A model generated the notes under the pieces. That model saw nothing but the letters and a program-made list of their open reading frames with translations. It was not told where the DNA came from and did no database searches. 64,000 nucleotides of DNA from Coleophoma eucalyptorum (Eukaryota; Ascomycota; Leotiomycetes; Helotiales; Dermateaceae). The position numbers and the translations under genes were made by a program. The DNA is taken from NCBI GenBank assembly GCA_026120035.1, contig JALRME010000041.1, forward strand, positions 225,658 to 289,657, read 5' to 3'. This document shows, in pieces, positions 13,501 to 25,263 of this stretch. The stretch's first letter is position 1, and each line of letters begins with the position of its first letter.

Positions 13501-13998
13501 TCTCCCCATCACTCGCAGCCGTTTCCACAAAATCAGAAATCGGAATCGGGATATAGTAATTTCTATATAGAACTATATAACGTATCACCTGACCTTGGCC
13601 GAAACATTCCATCCGACATTGTCGCATGGCCCAGACGTGATGGTGCCAACGTTACCACATCGATCATTTCCCGTACAGCTTTGACCTGCCCCTAGAACCT
13701 TTTGGTCCGCAGAACACAGGCCAGATGGACATTAAGAGAGAGAAGGAGCTACACCGTGCATTGTTTGAGATACTTCTATAATATTGCCATTTTAAGACTA
13801 TGTATCCGTGAATTTTATATACTACTTCCCTGCACTTTTTCTGTACGTGCTCCAGCAGTATCGATGATGCTAAAAATAACAATGCTGCTAAAGAAACAAT
13901 GGTGCTAAAAATAACAAAGGCTGGACGTTTTATGTCCGCCATGAAATAGGTATCATGGTCGCAAAATAATAAAATATACCACGTGCGCTAAGTCTAGA
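10571..13998. other. Intergenic, no recognised gene
   Basis: About 3.4 kb of AT-rich DNA with only short ORFs (up to 107 codons at 12491-12814) that resemble nothing known to me. Confidence 0.45.
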
Positions 13999-15240
13999 TT
14001 AAGACATGAGAACTGCTGCTGGTCCCGCCAGCGTCGAATTAGTTAAGCCATCTACGGTAATTGCTGTGGTCTGCGTCGTTAACGCCGCAAAGGCAATGCC
14101 TGTCAAACCCTTGGGAATATCCGCTGTGGCAATCCCATTGGTTACAGTCACATTGGTGTAGACCACAGGGTTTGCCTGGTTCACCCAACCAATATATAGA
14201 TTGCCCTGCGGCATGTTTCCAGACGCGTTGAAAGTGATAGAAGTTGGAGGAGTCGCCGGAGCTGTCGCAGTCACTACTGGAGAAGTGAGATTAAGCGATG
14301 GGAGAATTGGAAGCTCAGGCAGCTGTGGACAGCTGCGGGGGTCGACATAGGTCAGGGCAATGTTGTAGGCAAAAGTAGTGGACAGTCCAGTGTTGAAAGG
14401 AGAGGCACTAGGTGTGTTGGAGCCACTCATGCGAAAAAAGGCGTCTTGTTGAGACTCAACGCTGAGGATACTCGAAAGAGGGCTGATGAGATTGGGGTCG
14501 GTTCCTGATAGGGATTGCAGGATGTTAATAATGACCCCAATAGCAGCACTTGTAACAATGTTTGCTTTGGCCAGGTAGTCGGTTGAGTCGTTCACGGGGA
14601 AGATTGTTGTGCAAGAAGGGACCACGGGCTCCATAGCGAGTCCCAAGAGACCTTCTAAAGTTGCCTTATGGACTAGCTCTTGTGCAGCAATTTGTGTTGT
14701 CACATTGGCGATCGATTTTCCATCCGTCGAAGGAGCCGTGAAGGTTTGATCCTTGGCGAGAGTCTGGAGTGCTCCAGCAAAGAAGCCGGATTCGATGCCC
14801 TCGATGAAGTTTGCAACTTTGAAGTTTCGGATAGCATTGGCACTAAATGTTGTCTGTGGTGGAGGCCCGCCTGGAACTCCTCCTCCGGCTTGCTCAGCTG
14901 TAAGTTGGGAGAGTAGATTAGGTGGGCCTTTTGCTGGTGCAGATGGGGCAGCAGGGGCAGCAGGAGCAGCAGGAGCAGCGGAGGAAGCAGTAGGAGCAGC
15001 GGGCGCAGCGGAAGCAGCAGCAGGAACAGCAGGAGCAGTGGAAGTAGCACTGGGCTTTGCCGACGTCGCTGCCGGTGCTTTCACAGTCATCGTTACTGTC
15101 GTTGACTGTGCTTGCACAGTTACCGTTGTTGTTATGGCTCTCTTGTCATCGTCGTTTCGTCGTTGTTGGACTGGTGCTGCACAGCATAGTGATGTCAACA
15201 GAAGGATGATTGGCAGAAGATTAGAATTAATGAATCTCAT
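13999..15240 (-). CDS. Secreted ferritin-like domain protein, rds1-like
   Basis: A 413-residue intronless ORF resembling fungal stress-response rds1 proteins with a ferritin-like domain (PF13668 type). It starts with a signal peptide (about residues 1-22, LLPIILLLTSLCCAAP), then a dibasic stretch and a Thr/Val-rich tract. A low-complexity Ala/Pro/Ser segment spans about 55-105, where the DNA has near-repeats of GCAGCAGGAGCAG on the plus strand. The ferritin-like part begins around residue 135 (AIRNFKVANFIEGIESGFFAGAL) and includes TTQIAAQELVHKATLEGLLG. Classical ferritin metal ligands are only partly visible, as is usual in this family. A C-terminal beta-rich region with LPSLNLTSPVVTATAP follows. 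Such proteins are reported as nutrient- or stress-regulated cell-surface or secreted proteins; the molecular role is not settled. Confidence 0.85.
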   Translation of the reverse strand: MRFINSNLLPIILLLTSLCCAAPVQQRRNDDDKRAITTTVTVQAQSTTVTMTVKAPAATSAKPSATSTAPAVPAAASAAPAAPTASSAAPAAPAAPAAPSAPAKGPPNLLSQLTAEQAGGGVPGGPPPQTTFSANAIRNFKVANFIEGIESGFFAGALQTLAKDQTFTAPSTDGKSIANVTTQIAAQELVHKATLEGLLGLAMEPVVPSCTTIFPVNDSTDYLAKANIVTSAAIGVIINILQSLSGTDPNLISPLSSILSVESQQDAFFRMSGSNTPSASPFNTGLSTTFAYNIALTYVDPRSCPQLPELPILPSLNLTSPVVTATAPATPPTSITFNASGNMPQGNLYIGWVNQANPVVYTNVTVTNGIATADIPKGLTGIAFAALTTQTTAITVDGLTNSTLAGPAAVLMS

Positions 15241-15336
15241 GATGAACGAGTTAAGCTTGGACTTAGAAGTGGCGAAGTGGCGTGCAAAGAATAAACTAGA
15301 GGGCTGATGGTCTTTTTCCTTTTGGGATTGTGGCAG

Positions 15337-15344
15337 ATATATAA
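15337..15344 (-). promoter_or_regulatory. Possible TATA box for the rds1-like gene
   Basis: TTATATAT on the minus strand lies about 100 bp before the ATG at 15240, in a short upstream region that is otherwise not especially AT-rich. Confidence 0.35.
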
Positions 15345-16074
15345 CTAGAGATGGGCTGTACCGGAAAGTCTGCCCTGTACGACGTCGGTCGTATTCTGGA
15401 ACCGTGTACGTCCGGTTCCGATCTCCTGAATGGCATCGTCAGAGAGTGTACTATTTGCAATTGTCTGTGTATACGGCAAGAATTCGCCGCGACTGGTGCT
15501 CGCGTGAACGTCATGACATTGTCTCGGTTCGTCGGATCTCGACACTCGAATCGCAAGACTGGAGGCCAATACCTGTCCTTCGCATAAAACTCACATTTGC
15601 GACTGGCGGGATGGCATATGTATCGCGTCTGTCATCGCATCTCACGAACGAATCGTAAAAGCGGAAATAATTATACTTCGATATTGCTATTGCGACTGGT
15701 GTTGTCGACGGGATGCCAAGATATCGGCTTCTGTCATCGATCGCATCGCATCAGCGATGTTTTACATGCTGCAAATACGCGAGTTGTCATCTGACGCACG
15801 AACGGTATCATATAATCTGAATTATTTCACCTTTGTTTATCACAATCCAATCCAATACCATGCAAGGCGAGGAGATGTTTCCGTTATTCTAAACCAACGG
15901 AGAAGCCTGATTAAGTCATTAACTACCAGTATATCCCCGCTTTCTCCTTCTGATCGTTATACTTCCTTTGTCCCTGTTACATCATGAGAACTTAGACCAT
16001 GCGAACAAAAGAAGGACAGAAAGGCTAGCCTCAGATCATGCCCTCATTCACAGCCCCTCAGCGCTTCAAGTAGC
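15345..16074. other. Intergenic upstream of the rds1-like gene
   Basis: Overlapping short ORFs in several frames but no recognised protein. Near 15.7 kb there is a small run of CATCG/GATCGCATCGCATC repeats. Confidence 0.4.
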
Positions 16075-16148
16075 AAGTGGCAGGTAGCAGGTAGCAGGTA
16101 GCAGGCAGCAGGTAGCAGGCAGCAGGTAGCAGGTAGCAGGCAGCAGGC
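16075..16148. repeat. Minisatellite of the 7-bp unit GTAGCAG
   Basis: About ten head-to-tail copies of GTAGCAG, some varied to GCAGCAG. It stands outside any gene. On the minus strand it makes a Leu/Pro/Ala/Cys-rich ORF that is an artefact of the repeat. Confidence 0.9.
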
Positions 16149-16414
16149 ATACATCATAACTAATAGGGGTGAATTGCTCACAGTTGGGCAAGGTGCACTC
16201 TCCAGGTAGCGTGGTGATGCAACAGTGCTCAATCTGCAGATTTGTTCGAGGAAAATACTTTGAATCGTTGTCTCTGTCCTTTTACCCCGAAAGTATGTTT
16301 AATCAAGCGAGGGTAGAAGAAGCAGTTGAGCTCTTGAGAACACAAATTGTAGCAAATGAGAAAGAGCTTGCTATATGTGAGGTTCACGTTTCTACCAGAT
16401 GCGAGTAAGAGGAA

Positions 16415-16690
16415 AGACGGGCAGCGAAGGTGTTCCCACACAGCAGAGCAATGTGAACAACTGCTTCGGATTTGTGGAAGTACGGATGAAATCCAGATAG
16501 TTCTGAATCCAGCTCGCACGATTAGTCTCTCTTTCATACGCTAGGGCATCTTAGATCCCAAAGTATTCAAACTGGACTAGTGGGCCACTCCTGTTCTTAT
16601 CATCGTAGTACTTGGCTAAGAGTACGAGCGCTTCTTCGGTGCGAGGATGCCTCGGCGCCGGAAACGCTGAGGTGCTACATGTGGGCAACA
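16415..16690 (-). pseudogene. Remnant of an MFS sugar transporter
   Basis: The minus strand reads RTEEALVLLAKYYDDKNRSG, PLVQFEYFGI, a TAA stop, then DALAYERETNRASW, LDFIRTSTNPKQLFTLLCC. This is the cytoplasmic loop after transmembrane segment 6 and the start of segment 7 of fungal lactose-permease/hexose-transporter-like proteins (family pattern: R..EAL..LA.YH..GD...PLVQFE...I, then W.D..RTP.NR.RL). The flanks, including the PESPRWL motif that should precede it, are eroded with stops. Only this piece of a protein of about 500 residues is readable, so it is surely non-functional. Confidence 0.6.
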
Positions 16691-18931
16691 GAGCGCGGCT
16701 TCTATCGTGCTTCCGGTGCGATGGCCAAAGCTATCATTGATGGGTAAAATGAATGAAATCATAGAGAATCCTCTTGATGGAATGAGCCTTGAAAAACCCC
16801 AATGTTCCAGCTTTGGGCTATCTAAGATACCTATGCTCTAGCTTAAGTGTTTGAAGTTCATTCACCACAGGCCTCTCAAAGCTGCAATTACAGTTGTAAC
16901 TTGGCATCACTGCAGGCCGGTGGAAAGAAAGGATAAATCCGCCTCGCCCTTGGGTGAAAATGGGATAGCAGTTGGAAGGAGAGCTGGAGTGTCAACATAT
17001 GTCCATAGTGCTTCGCATCCAAGCTACTCTCTGGCATGGTCCTCAACACGATATTGACTTTGGGAAGTTCATTATTGTTGCTGCTTTTGATGATGATGAT
17101 AAAGTACCAAGTTTGGGGCAGTTCAACAAGGAGGGGAGTAATGACTGCGGCAGCTTGATTTAATCTTTTGGGTATTCTCGTTCGTGTTGGAGAGAGTTTG
17201 AGGGAACTACAAAACTATACCAGGTTTTTGTCCGCATCGGCTTTGAGGCCTAATAGAGCCGTTTAATTTCGTCACATTGGCGTCAAGGCCGAAGCTTCTT
17301 TCGATTGGATTAACTTGCGAGCAAATCTATTTCATTTTCGGTGAAGACTTCTAGGTAGTTCTCGTTTGTAAGAAGCCAAGGTCGGTCGTGTGTTGTATCA
17401 AAAAGTAGCGAGCGCAATGCCAGCGGATTCAATTCAAGACAATACCTTATGTTCAAGCTATGGGTTCTTTTGCCAACATTTAAGTCGCCGTAGCTAGCCT
17501 TGGTCTTTTCTATAAAAGGCTGTAGCAGAGAATAGGGCAGGCAACATTCTGAGTGAAAACTTCATGTTACGGAAATTTCCCGTCTTGACACCATACTAAA
17601 TATTTTCCAGCGGGCGAGAACTTTATAATCACCCTACAAAATATGGCCAATACAAGGACTCATGATCTAGAGAGAACACATCCCTCCCCCCCCCCCCCAC
17701 TAGTCAGACTGTCATGCATGGGGAAGTGGAGCGATCGAATAGTTCGTTACCAAGGTGGCTAGCATCTGCCCGACTAACTGGGCCGTGATCGCTTTCAATC
17801 TCGCATCAACCAGTTTCTAGACCCGAATCCTCGTATCTCACCCATGTCCAGGTACGCCAGAGGATTATACATGTAGGTAGGTACGCAAGGATTGTTACAT
17901 CACGGTTACGTTGTGGAGTTTGACATGCAGAGTAGTTTCACGTGTGCTACTTTAAGTGGCATGTCCAGGTGGAGCAGAGGTAATGTTGAACGAGATTTTT
18001 AGGTTTGCACTTATTCCTATGATGGTTCTTTCGCATTTCTAAAGTTCGATAATGCTTGATATATAAGCCACTACCAGCCAAGGATGTATCTCTGAAGACC
18101 TTTAAGCTTATATTTCGATCTCAAAACCATATTAAGCGATAGCTTCTTTATTAAGTGCGCGGTGCGTGTAGTTTCTTAGCATCAGGAAATATATTAGTAA
18201 TATAGGAAAGATGGTCTTCATGAAGCAGTAGTACCATGACTCAGGCTTGCTATAAATGCCCAATCTCAGTTCTATTTGCATGAGTCTAAATGTTACGGCT
18301 TAACCTAGTTCAGCTTCTCATCTGGACCAGATTCTCTTCCATAGACGCAAAACCGGCGACATTTGCTTTGTATGAGTGAAGGGCCTCGAGAATGCGACTT
18401 GAAAAATGGAGTGGCTTACACTCTGCTGTATCTATGGTTTTCCTATCTCCTAAGGCAGTCTTCAGCTTCCCAATATAGACTTGAACCTCAGCATATTCCC
18501 ACTATTGAAGTCAGCTCCGCTGTCGATATCAGGAGCGCAAGTATCCTGAGCTCTACTCCTCCCATGCAGAAGAAATAAAAGAGTAATACCGAAATTATCA
18601 AGCTACTTTCAAACCAGACATGAAGTTCTACTTTCTTTCAAAACATTCACTAACATGTACAACGCCATCTCCTCAAGTACCGTCGACAAATAAAGCAGCT
18701 GCCAGCCAGCTCCTTCATCTTCTTATCTTGCTGCCACCCACTACTCTGCGCCTTCCATATTTTCTCAACGAAATCCAAAATCCAGCCTCTTCCATTAATT
18801 TCTTGGTCTTCATAGTAATCCGAAAGGTGCGACGCCATTTGGATGCTGCCCAAGCATGCAAGGAATACTTTATGATATCGACATACTTAGAGCAGCGCAA
18901 AGAATGATTTGCAAATAAGGATCCATCGTAC
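16691..18931. other. Intergenic, no recognised gene
   Basis: No gene recognised. A run of 13 C bases occurs at 17686-17698. A short ORF near 16972-17163 with an Asp-rich stretch is unassigned. Confidence 0.45.
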
Positions 18932-19335
18932 GCATCGGTCCGAATAAGCTCAAAGGCTCTGTCAATCCTAACCTTGCCAGATTCTCAGAATCTTCTGGAA
19001 TTAAATTATCTTTTTATTGATACAGTATATAAGTCGGTTGACTTCGTATACAAACTCAATTCTTCGCCCTCAATGTTATTTCAAAGCTTGCGTTTGGGAA
19101 GTCCTTCGGTGATCTCGAAGCTGATGAAGATATTGCCGAGTACATCAAAATGGAGGGGGTTTCCCCAATGCTTGTCCTTCTAGCTGCATTCACTTGGATG
19201 GCTCGTGTTCTTCTCACAGACTTTCAAAGGCCGAGTTCCATCAGATACAGATGCTACCGGCATGTGAAAGTAGAACACAAGCCGAGGCTTTGATGCTGGG
19301 ATGGATCGCCCTGAACGGTGTTTTAAGCTATTCAA
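18932..19335 (+). pseudogene. Remnant of a cytochrome P450 gene
   Basis: Two P450-like blocks are readable. The first, near 18932-18960, is IVRIGPNKL, the common fungal 'VRIGPNEL' motif of the N-terminal half. The second, starting near 19060, is FFALNVISKLAFGKSFGDLE, then ADEDIAEYIK and LVLLAAFTWMARVLLT, which matches the 'D(I/V)IS.LAFG..FGDLE' block before the F-G loop. A frame change then gives VPSDTDATGM and stops. The region between the blocks is too short and has stops, and the I-helix, ExxR and haem-binding Cys regions are absent. The P450 family cannot be assigned. Confidence 0.6.
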
Positions 19336-21719
19336 ACACATAGAATTAAACGCCAATATAGACTGGAATTGTTTCTTGCTGACAGGCACCTAGCTATCAT
19401 AGTAATAGAATTATATACCAGTCTTTGGGCTATCGTTTTTATCGTTCTCCACCTTCACATAGGCCATGAGAGCAACCTTCCTACATTCACTTTACAAACT
19501 CTACCACTACGTAAGCACTATCGCCAAAGGTGCCACGCCGTATTTAATTAATGCCTTTATCCACACCTACTTTGGATACATGTCGTGTTCCCGCGTAGGT
19601 ATTCCAAACGAGTCGATATAAAAGTGGATCTTATGATGTCTTTTCAAGCTTATTCTCAATGCTTGGCCAGAAGCGAATGTTCCCCATGGTCGTAGCTTTC
19701 TATTTCGTCAATGGAGGCTATGTTACTTCAGTTGTATGAGTATTTCTATTTCAAAAAATCGTTACCTATAATACTCAGCTAAATTGACGGCGGATAAAGT
19801 GTTGGGTAAACAAGAACAACAGCAATACCGAGGAACTTGAATTGACTATTTCAAACATGAACGGTTTATTCTACGTAACAGATAAACCCTCAGCCTCTCA
19901 TATCATACATTTCTAAATGCTAATATCAATAGACTTATGCCTCCCTATTCTCATCTTTCCTCAACAACAATCCCAACTTTCGAGCGAGGTATTCCCACTA
20001 GACTATTCTCGCATTTCTATTATCCCTATTTTCCTTGTCTAAAAGTTATTACACCACCGAACCACCCTCATAATCTTATCTCCATAACTTCCTTTTTACA
20101 GAATGTGATGAATGATGCAAGCTTAATGTTCAGTTGCGACTGATTTCCTACATAAACGCCAGTTTCGGCAGGAAGCAGAAGCAGGAGTAGATTTGCCTCT
20201 GTTTGAGACTGCTCTCTTGTAGGTAGACAAAGAATAAGGGATGAGAGAACCTTGACAACGAATTTACTTGTGTCCAATACTAGAATTTAGAAAGTAAAAG
20301 TCGAGGGTGGAGAATACAAACCAGAAAGTATAGGGTATGTAGATGTTCAAAGGTTTCGAGCCTGTCATAAATCGGCACCTATAATTGGGTTATAATTCTA
20401 GGCTTGTATAAGGAAGGCTCCTTAAATGCATACTTTGAGGGTACACAAAACCATGAGTGTAAGATAATAAAATACCAACATGAATAGTTCTAACCTAGTT
20501 TCCAGGTAGTTTACACACAGTTGGGTTATGGTTGAATTTCTTTTTATCTATACCAGATGCTAAAATGACTGCAAATGGTTTCTGTAGGAGGACCATATGG
20601 ATATATTTATAATCTAGTACAGCAGACACTTTTTCTGTTACGATGGAGTTGTTTATATCAAATTGTTGCTTTGCTTTGCCCCATTTATGAGCTGATTCAG
20701 AGGCAGGTGGATAGGGGCGGCGTCAGCGGTAGTGTATCCGCTGATTAAGCCACGACCTCATCCAGACAGAGCATATTTCTCCAAATACGTTTTCCGTCTA
20801 TAGCTTTCAGGCGCTGTTGTGTTGCCTGGCGGTATAAAAGGTCTGATGAGACAATGAGCAGTGGTCCTGTTTGCGCAGGACAAAATCAACTTTTTTCCAT
20901 CGGTTCCGGACGGAGGCAATTGTTCTCATAAAATGCCTGGGCGCCAATGTTCCGGACTCGTAACTCTCTAATATATTGTTCCTAGACAAGTCTTCTGCGG
21001 ATCCGATGGGATTTTTCAAGCTCGTTATATTTCAGAAGCTGACTTGATATAGTTTCAGGCCATAATTCTACGAGGCAAGTGGTTTTCGTGGCAGTTATGG
21101 TTTAGGTCACGTTTTATGGTCAAGTTAACCAGAGTCGCCACCTAGGTTTTGATTCAATACACATGTCATCCACCTTGATTACAAAACACATTTGAACAGG
21201 AGATTGCACTTCTGGAACCATCTTCGTTTGTATATTTTAGTAGCAAATTAGCTCATATATATTGATACCTGCGAGGGACTACGGGAGACAAGGCACATGG
21301 TTCTGGCGGAAAAGAATTCATCACAAAGAATGCGTGTACTGACAACCAAAAAGGTTATTCCAAGGAAAGTGTAGCCCGGTTTTTTGCCGGCGATGGCCAT
21401 CAATGGTTTCGCATTCCGAATGCGGTTATAATGTTTGCAGCTACCACATCAAGATGCAACTTATCACTCATATCGCTTGCTGCATTAGGTATAGAATATA
21501 ATTTGTCCGACGTATAGCCTTTTGGCTTGACAGGTGCGATCCTGCTGCTTTCGGATACGTTAATGTTGTTTATAGGCTCTTTGTCCTCCATCTAGATGCT
21601 TTCTCTTTGGATTCTATTTTGTTCTGTAATTCGTTCTTGCTTTTGCATCGCCAGAATTAATACCACAGCCGTCATCAGATGAGTTAAGGAATGATAAGAG
21701 ACTTCGAATCGAAGCACCA
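19336..21719. other. Intergenic, one coding-like but broken stretch
   Basis: Mostly AT-rich without recognised genes. The minus strand of about 20745-21025 reads for roughly 90 codons with two internal stops (blocks include ELEKSHRIRRRLV, IGAQAFYENNCLRPEPMEK and RQATQQRLKAIDGKRIW) and may be an eroded gene of unknown type. Confidence 0.35.
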
Positions 21720-23008
21720 ATGTCGAAAGAAATCAGCATCCTCATTGAAAGCTGTGTGTGGTTCGCACTTGTGTGGATGTCTGCTGTCTTGCGAGCGTTC
21801 GTGGAACCACCCCCTGGAACAAAACATTACTGCAGCTCATACAATATTAGGGGATCACGAATCAGCACTTTAAAGTCATGGCGTCGGCTCCAAATCGATG
21901 ACTGGTTCATGTGCTTTCTTCTGGTACCAGATGTTACAAACTCTTCTGCGGTAAAGCGCTAACCACTGCAGTAGCTCACGTTCACATCGGTGCTTGTATG
22001 TCTGAACCATTTGACTCTCCGCGAAAAAAGCTTTGACTCGCCCACTTCGGTATCAGTGCAAATAATGATTGGGAAATTATCTATCACAACTGAATTACTA
22101 ACAGTGACCACGATATGGGGAGTTAAAGCTTGCTTATTATGTCTGTATTGGAGAATCACGTAAGTCTGATGCATAGTTTTCAGCAGCGAATACAAGACAC
22201 TAACTGTTTTTTTAATAGAGAGTTACTCACTGAGAACACGGCTGTCCGAATCGTAACTGGATATGTTGCAGTCACTTATGTGGCGATTATTGTGACGTTT
22301 TGTACCGCGCTTTGCCGCCCGTTTTCCGATTTTTGGGCCCCCTATGATGATCAACCTGGTAAATATATAATTTCCTGGCCTTGATTTAGTTTACAAACAT
22401 TTTTCTATATTTGTCCTTTTACTAAATACTCCAACCTCTAGTAAATTGCTACTTATGGACTAATTACTATATTGTCAACTATGCATTGAATATATCTTCA
22501 GATCTCATGATACTCGGCATCCCTCTATCTATTGTATATAGATCACATTTTGATTTAGCAAGGTAAATGACGGTTATATTCAGGAATTCTTACCATTTGG
22601 CTAACATCTATATTAGGAAACTTATGCTCTTCTGCGTTTTTGGTCTTGGAATTGTGACTGTTAGTACTCATCACACTGTTCAATAGCACTGCTGGCTTCT
22701 CTCTTACAAGTGGCTAACTTGATTTCAAGATCGTTGCAGCAACATTGAACAAATATTACAATTTCGTCGAGCCATTTGATACAGCGGCCTTTATTCCTTG
22801 GTACATTAGGGAAGTTAGTATAGCAATGCTTGTGGCCAATCTTGTCCTAAGCCAGCCTGCATTGCGAGCAATTTTCAAGATGCTCCCGATACCACAATGG
22901 ATTGTGGAAAAAATATCAAAAACTAAGGAGGTAATTTTCACAAACTCGAAGACCGAAACCGAACGTATTTATAGCACTGGGTCAAGTGTGTCAAAGTCAC
23001 AGGCCTAG
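21720..23008 (+). CDS. Rhodopsin-domain (SAT4-like) integral membrane protein
   Basis: A fungal multi-pass membrane protein of the rhodopsin-domain family (PF20684), common in filamentous ascomycetes and of mostly unknown function. Six exons restore one frame without stops: 21720-21923, 21975-22159, 22219-22358, 22442-22562, 22617-22659, 22730-23008, giving 323 residues. Diagnostic blocks in order are ESCVWFALVWMSAVLR (TM1), RRLQIDDWFMCFLL (TM2), TTIWGVKACLLCLYWRIT (TM3), RIVTGYVAVTYVAIIV with the W/P-rich CRPFSDFW loop, YYIVNYALNISSDLMILGIP (TM5), KLMLFCVFGLGIVTIVAATL (TM6) and FIPWYIREVSIAMLVANL (TM7). The tail is Ser/Thr-rich. Length and order fit the family, so it looks intact despite decayed neighbours. 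The conserved extracellular Cys pattern is incomplete. Ligand or partner is unknown. Confidence 0.85.
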
Positions 23009-23490
23009 TTCCTACTCAATTTGTATAAGTAATTGACTAGGGATTGTTGTATTATTTATTACTGGCCTTACATATTTTTTATCTTTTTTTCGAAATTTTA
23101 TTTCTCTTCCAGTATATATATCTTAGTAGAAGTCACGAGGCCATTCTTAGAACGCGACGACTACGTGTTGCGCAACCTTACCCTTGTATACAATGAAGAA
23201 ATAATATCATTTTCTAAATTTGACGAGTTTCGACTATTGATGGATTGCTCCCTGGGCTGCTGTTCCTTATTTGGCTAAGTCCACATGCTGTAACTTTTGA
23301 AAGTACAATGTTCATACTTAACAACCATTGTGTCCCTGTAGAGTCACCGTCTTTCCCCTGTTCAATTTAGCAGGCTGACTGATTTAACACCCGCAGCAAC
23401 TTTGTGTGAGGGAACATTCTACTTGTATTTCGCTGAGCTCTTGACCCCCTCTTCCTTGCTGCCATTAAATCTGGGTAGACACTCCGTGTA
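23009..23490. other. Intergenic, AT-rich
   Basis: No gene seen. The N-terminal Rossmann part expected for the dehydrogenase remnant downstream is not recognisable here. Confidence 0.4.
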
Positions 23491-24336
23491 GTGCAAAAGC
23501 ATCTACTGTTAATATGTTTCATTTTGACGGTCGGGCATCTCATTCAGGCCGAGAACCAGTATCTCATCCCTCAGTGGCAAAGTGATTCTGGTGACGATGG
23601 AATTAGAAAAGAGGAGCCGTATGCCGCACTGAAGCCTTTGGCGCTTGATCTTCAATCGCTCGAATCAGTCAGGTCCGCCGCCATGACGTTCTGCGATAGA
23701 TCCGCAGTCCGTCTGGATATCCTGATGCTCTATGTCGGCATCATGAACGCGCCGCTTGAGCTGATTTCCGACGGCTACGAACTGCAGTTTGGTACGAACC
23801 ATGTTGGCCACGCACTACTCGCCAATCTACTGCTCTCGACACTGCTGAAAACGGCTGAGTATCCAGCTGCCGACACCCGCGTCGTCGCTTTCTTCGGCTT
23901 GGGTCCAGTTCTCCCCTTTTAAGGCGGAATCCATTTTGAGGAATTCAAGACGAATTGCAATGGCATGCGCTCCTGGACTCGCTACGGCCAAAGTAAGCTG
24001 GCCAACGCGCTCTATGCACGAGAGCTGGCAAAGTGATACCCGCAACTCACGGTCATCGCGGTTCATCCCAGGGTTGTGACGACAAATCACGGTCGCTTTC
24101 TCATGAAGAGCTACCCTTGGTTGGAGTCCTTGGACCCGGTTCTTGAACCGCTGTTCAACGGCCCTGAGATAGGAGCGTGGAACCAGCTGTGGACATCCGC
24201 ATCGAACGATGTATCTAGTGGGAAGTTTTACTGTCCTATTGCAGAGAAGAGTAAGGGTGGCGAATAAGTGAAGAATGACGAGCTTGCAGCGACAGACTGT
24301 GGGATTGGACCAAAAGAATTAGAAGGCGAGGTCTAA
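23491..24336 (+). pseudogene. Broken short-chain dehydrogenase/reductase gene
   Basis: One frame from 23491 reads as the C-terminal two-thirds of a retinol-dehydrogenase-like SDR: LKPLALDLQSLESVRSAA, RLDILMLYVGIMNAPLEL, DGYELQFGTNHVGHALLA, then a TAA, GGIHFEEFKTNCNGMRSW, YGQSKLANALYAREL with the catalytic YxxxK, a TGA where Arg is expected (CGA to TGA), and YPQLTVIAVHP. The end KELEGEV is reached at 24334-24336 after a further stop and local frame changes. The glycine-rich nucleotide-binding N-terminus is missing, replaced by an unrelated hydrophobic start, and the active-site Ser segment is altered (VVAFFGLG). It is clearly non-functional, though sequence similarity to the family is still high, so loss was probably recent. 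Confidence 0.85.
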
Positions 24337-25263
24337 TCGCTTAGTTCATAACCCGTTCACCGACATAGTGTATTGGGGCAGAAAATGGAAGAAGGTTTAT
24401 GTAGCACGGAGCCGCATACATGTACGGGATATACCATAAAGCAATGAAATGGCTTTATGTCAAATCCTATGTACCTGGGGAGTCTTTCTGTGCTTTTTAT
24501 TCAGTTAAAAGAAGCATCCCACAATGTCAAAGAGACATACGTGCCTTCCCTATCAAGAATATCCTGTACAAGCTCCATGAGGCTGATCCACAAATAGCTA
24601 GTGATCGTACAGTGAGGCATTATTGAAAAGATAAGACCTCACTACACTGAACTAAGGATACTTGACACTCCAAAAATACTCGAACTTTTTCAATGTCTCT
24701 TCTCATAGCCGTTCCATGGTCTCCTTACCATCGAAGCATCCATAACTTTCTTTGCCCCTCAAGACTGTGGTATCCACATAAGTTGAAGCCATCTCTTCGG
24801 AAGTAGTGATAAGGCGGTGGCTTCCTTCAGAAGTGCCATGATATTTCGTGCAACTGTTGGTGAATTTCTGTGCATTGCCGAACCGCCGATAAAACTAGGT
24901 GTACCGGTTGACTATCACATTTTCCGTGATAGCCAGGTCTTAATAAGTACAGGGTTTCAAAAAGTACTACCTCACTAGAAAACTTACAGATCAACAGTTA
25001 CTGTGGTATTTATTTATTTATAATTATACAAAATAATCATCTAGGTAAATCTGAATAACTCTGCAAGTATTATACTCATACCATAGTCCTATCTTCCTAA
25101 GCCTGCGACTTAAGACACCCGAGTTGGGGAAGCAATCCCTCTAATGTCCACTGCGGTATACGTTCCTCCATACCGCTGTTGCCTAGTAAAACTCACACTA
25201 GGAGCCGGCAGGAAACTCTAGATAGTCTTCAATGACTTTATGGTATCTTCCAGCAGTCTTGCA
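24337..25263. other. Intergenic, possible small fragment
   Basis: No gene recognised. The minus strand of about 24704-24865 reads THE protein-like string TSEEMASTYVDTTVLRGKES followed by YGCFDGKETMERL and a stop, which may be the end of an eroded gene; the family is unknown. Confidence 0.35.

Noticed and set aside
14753..15307. 184-codon plus-strand ORF opposite the rds1-like gene
   Set aside because: Ala/Gly-rich translation is the antisense of the low-complexity Ala/Pro segment; it has no recognisable domain.
16075..16148. CRISPR-like repeat array
   Set aside because: The units are directly adjacent without spacers, so it is a minisatellite; the host is eukaryotic.
16044..16232. Leu/Cys/Pro-rich minus-strand ORF
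   Set aside because: It is only the translation of the GTAGCAG minisatellite.
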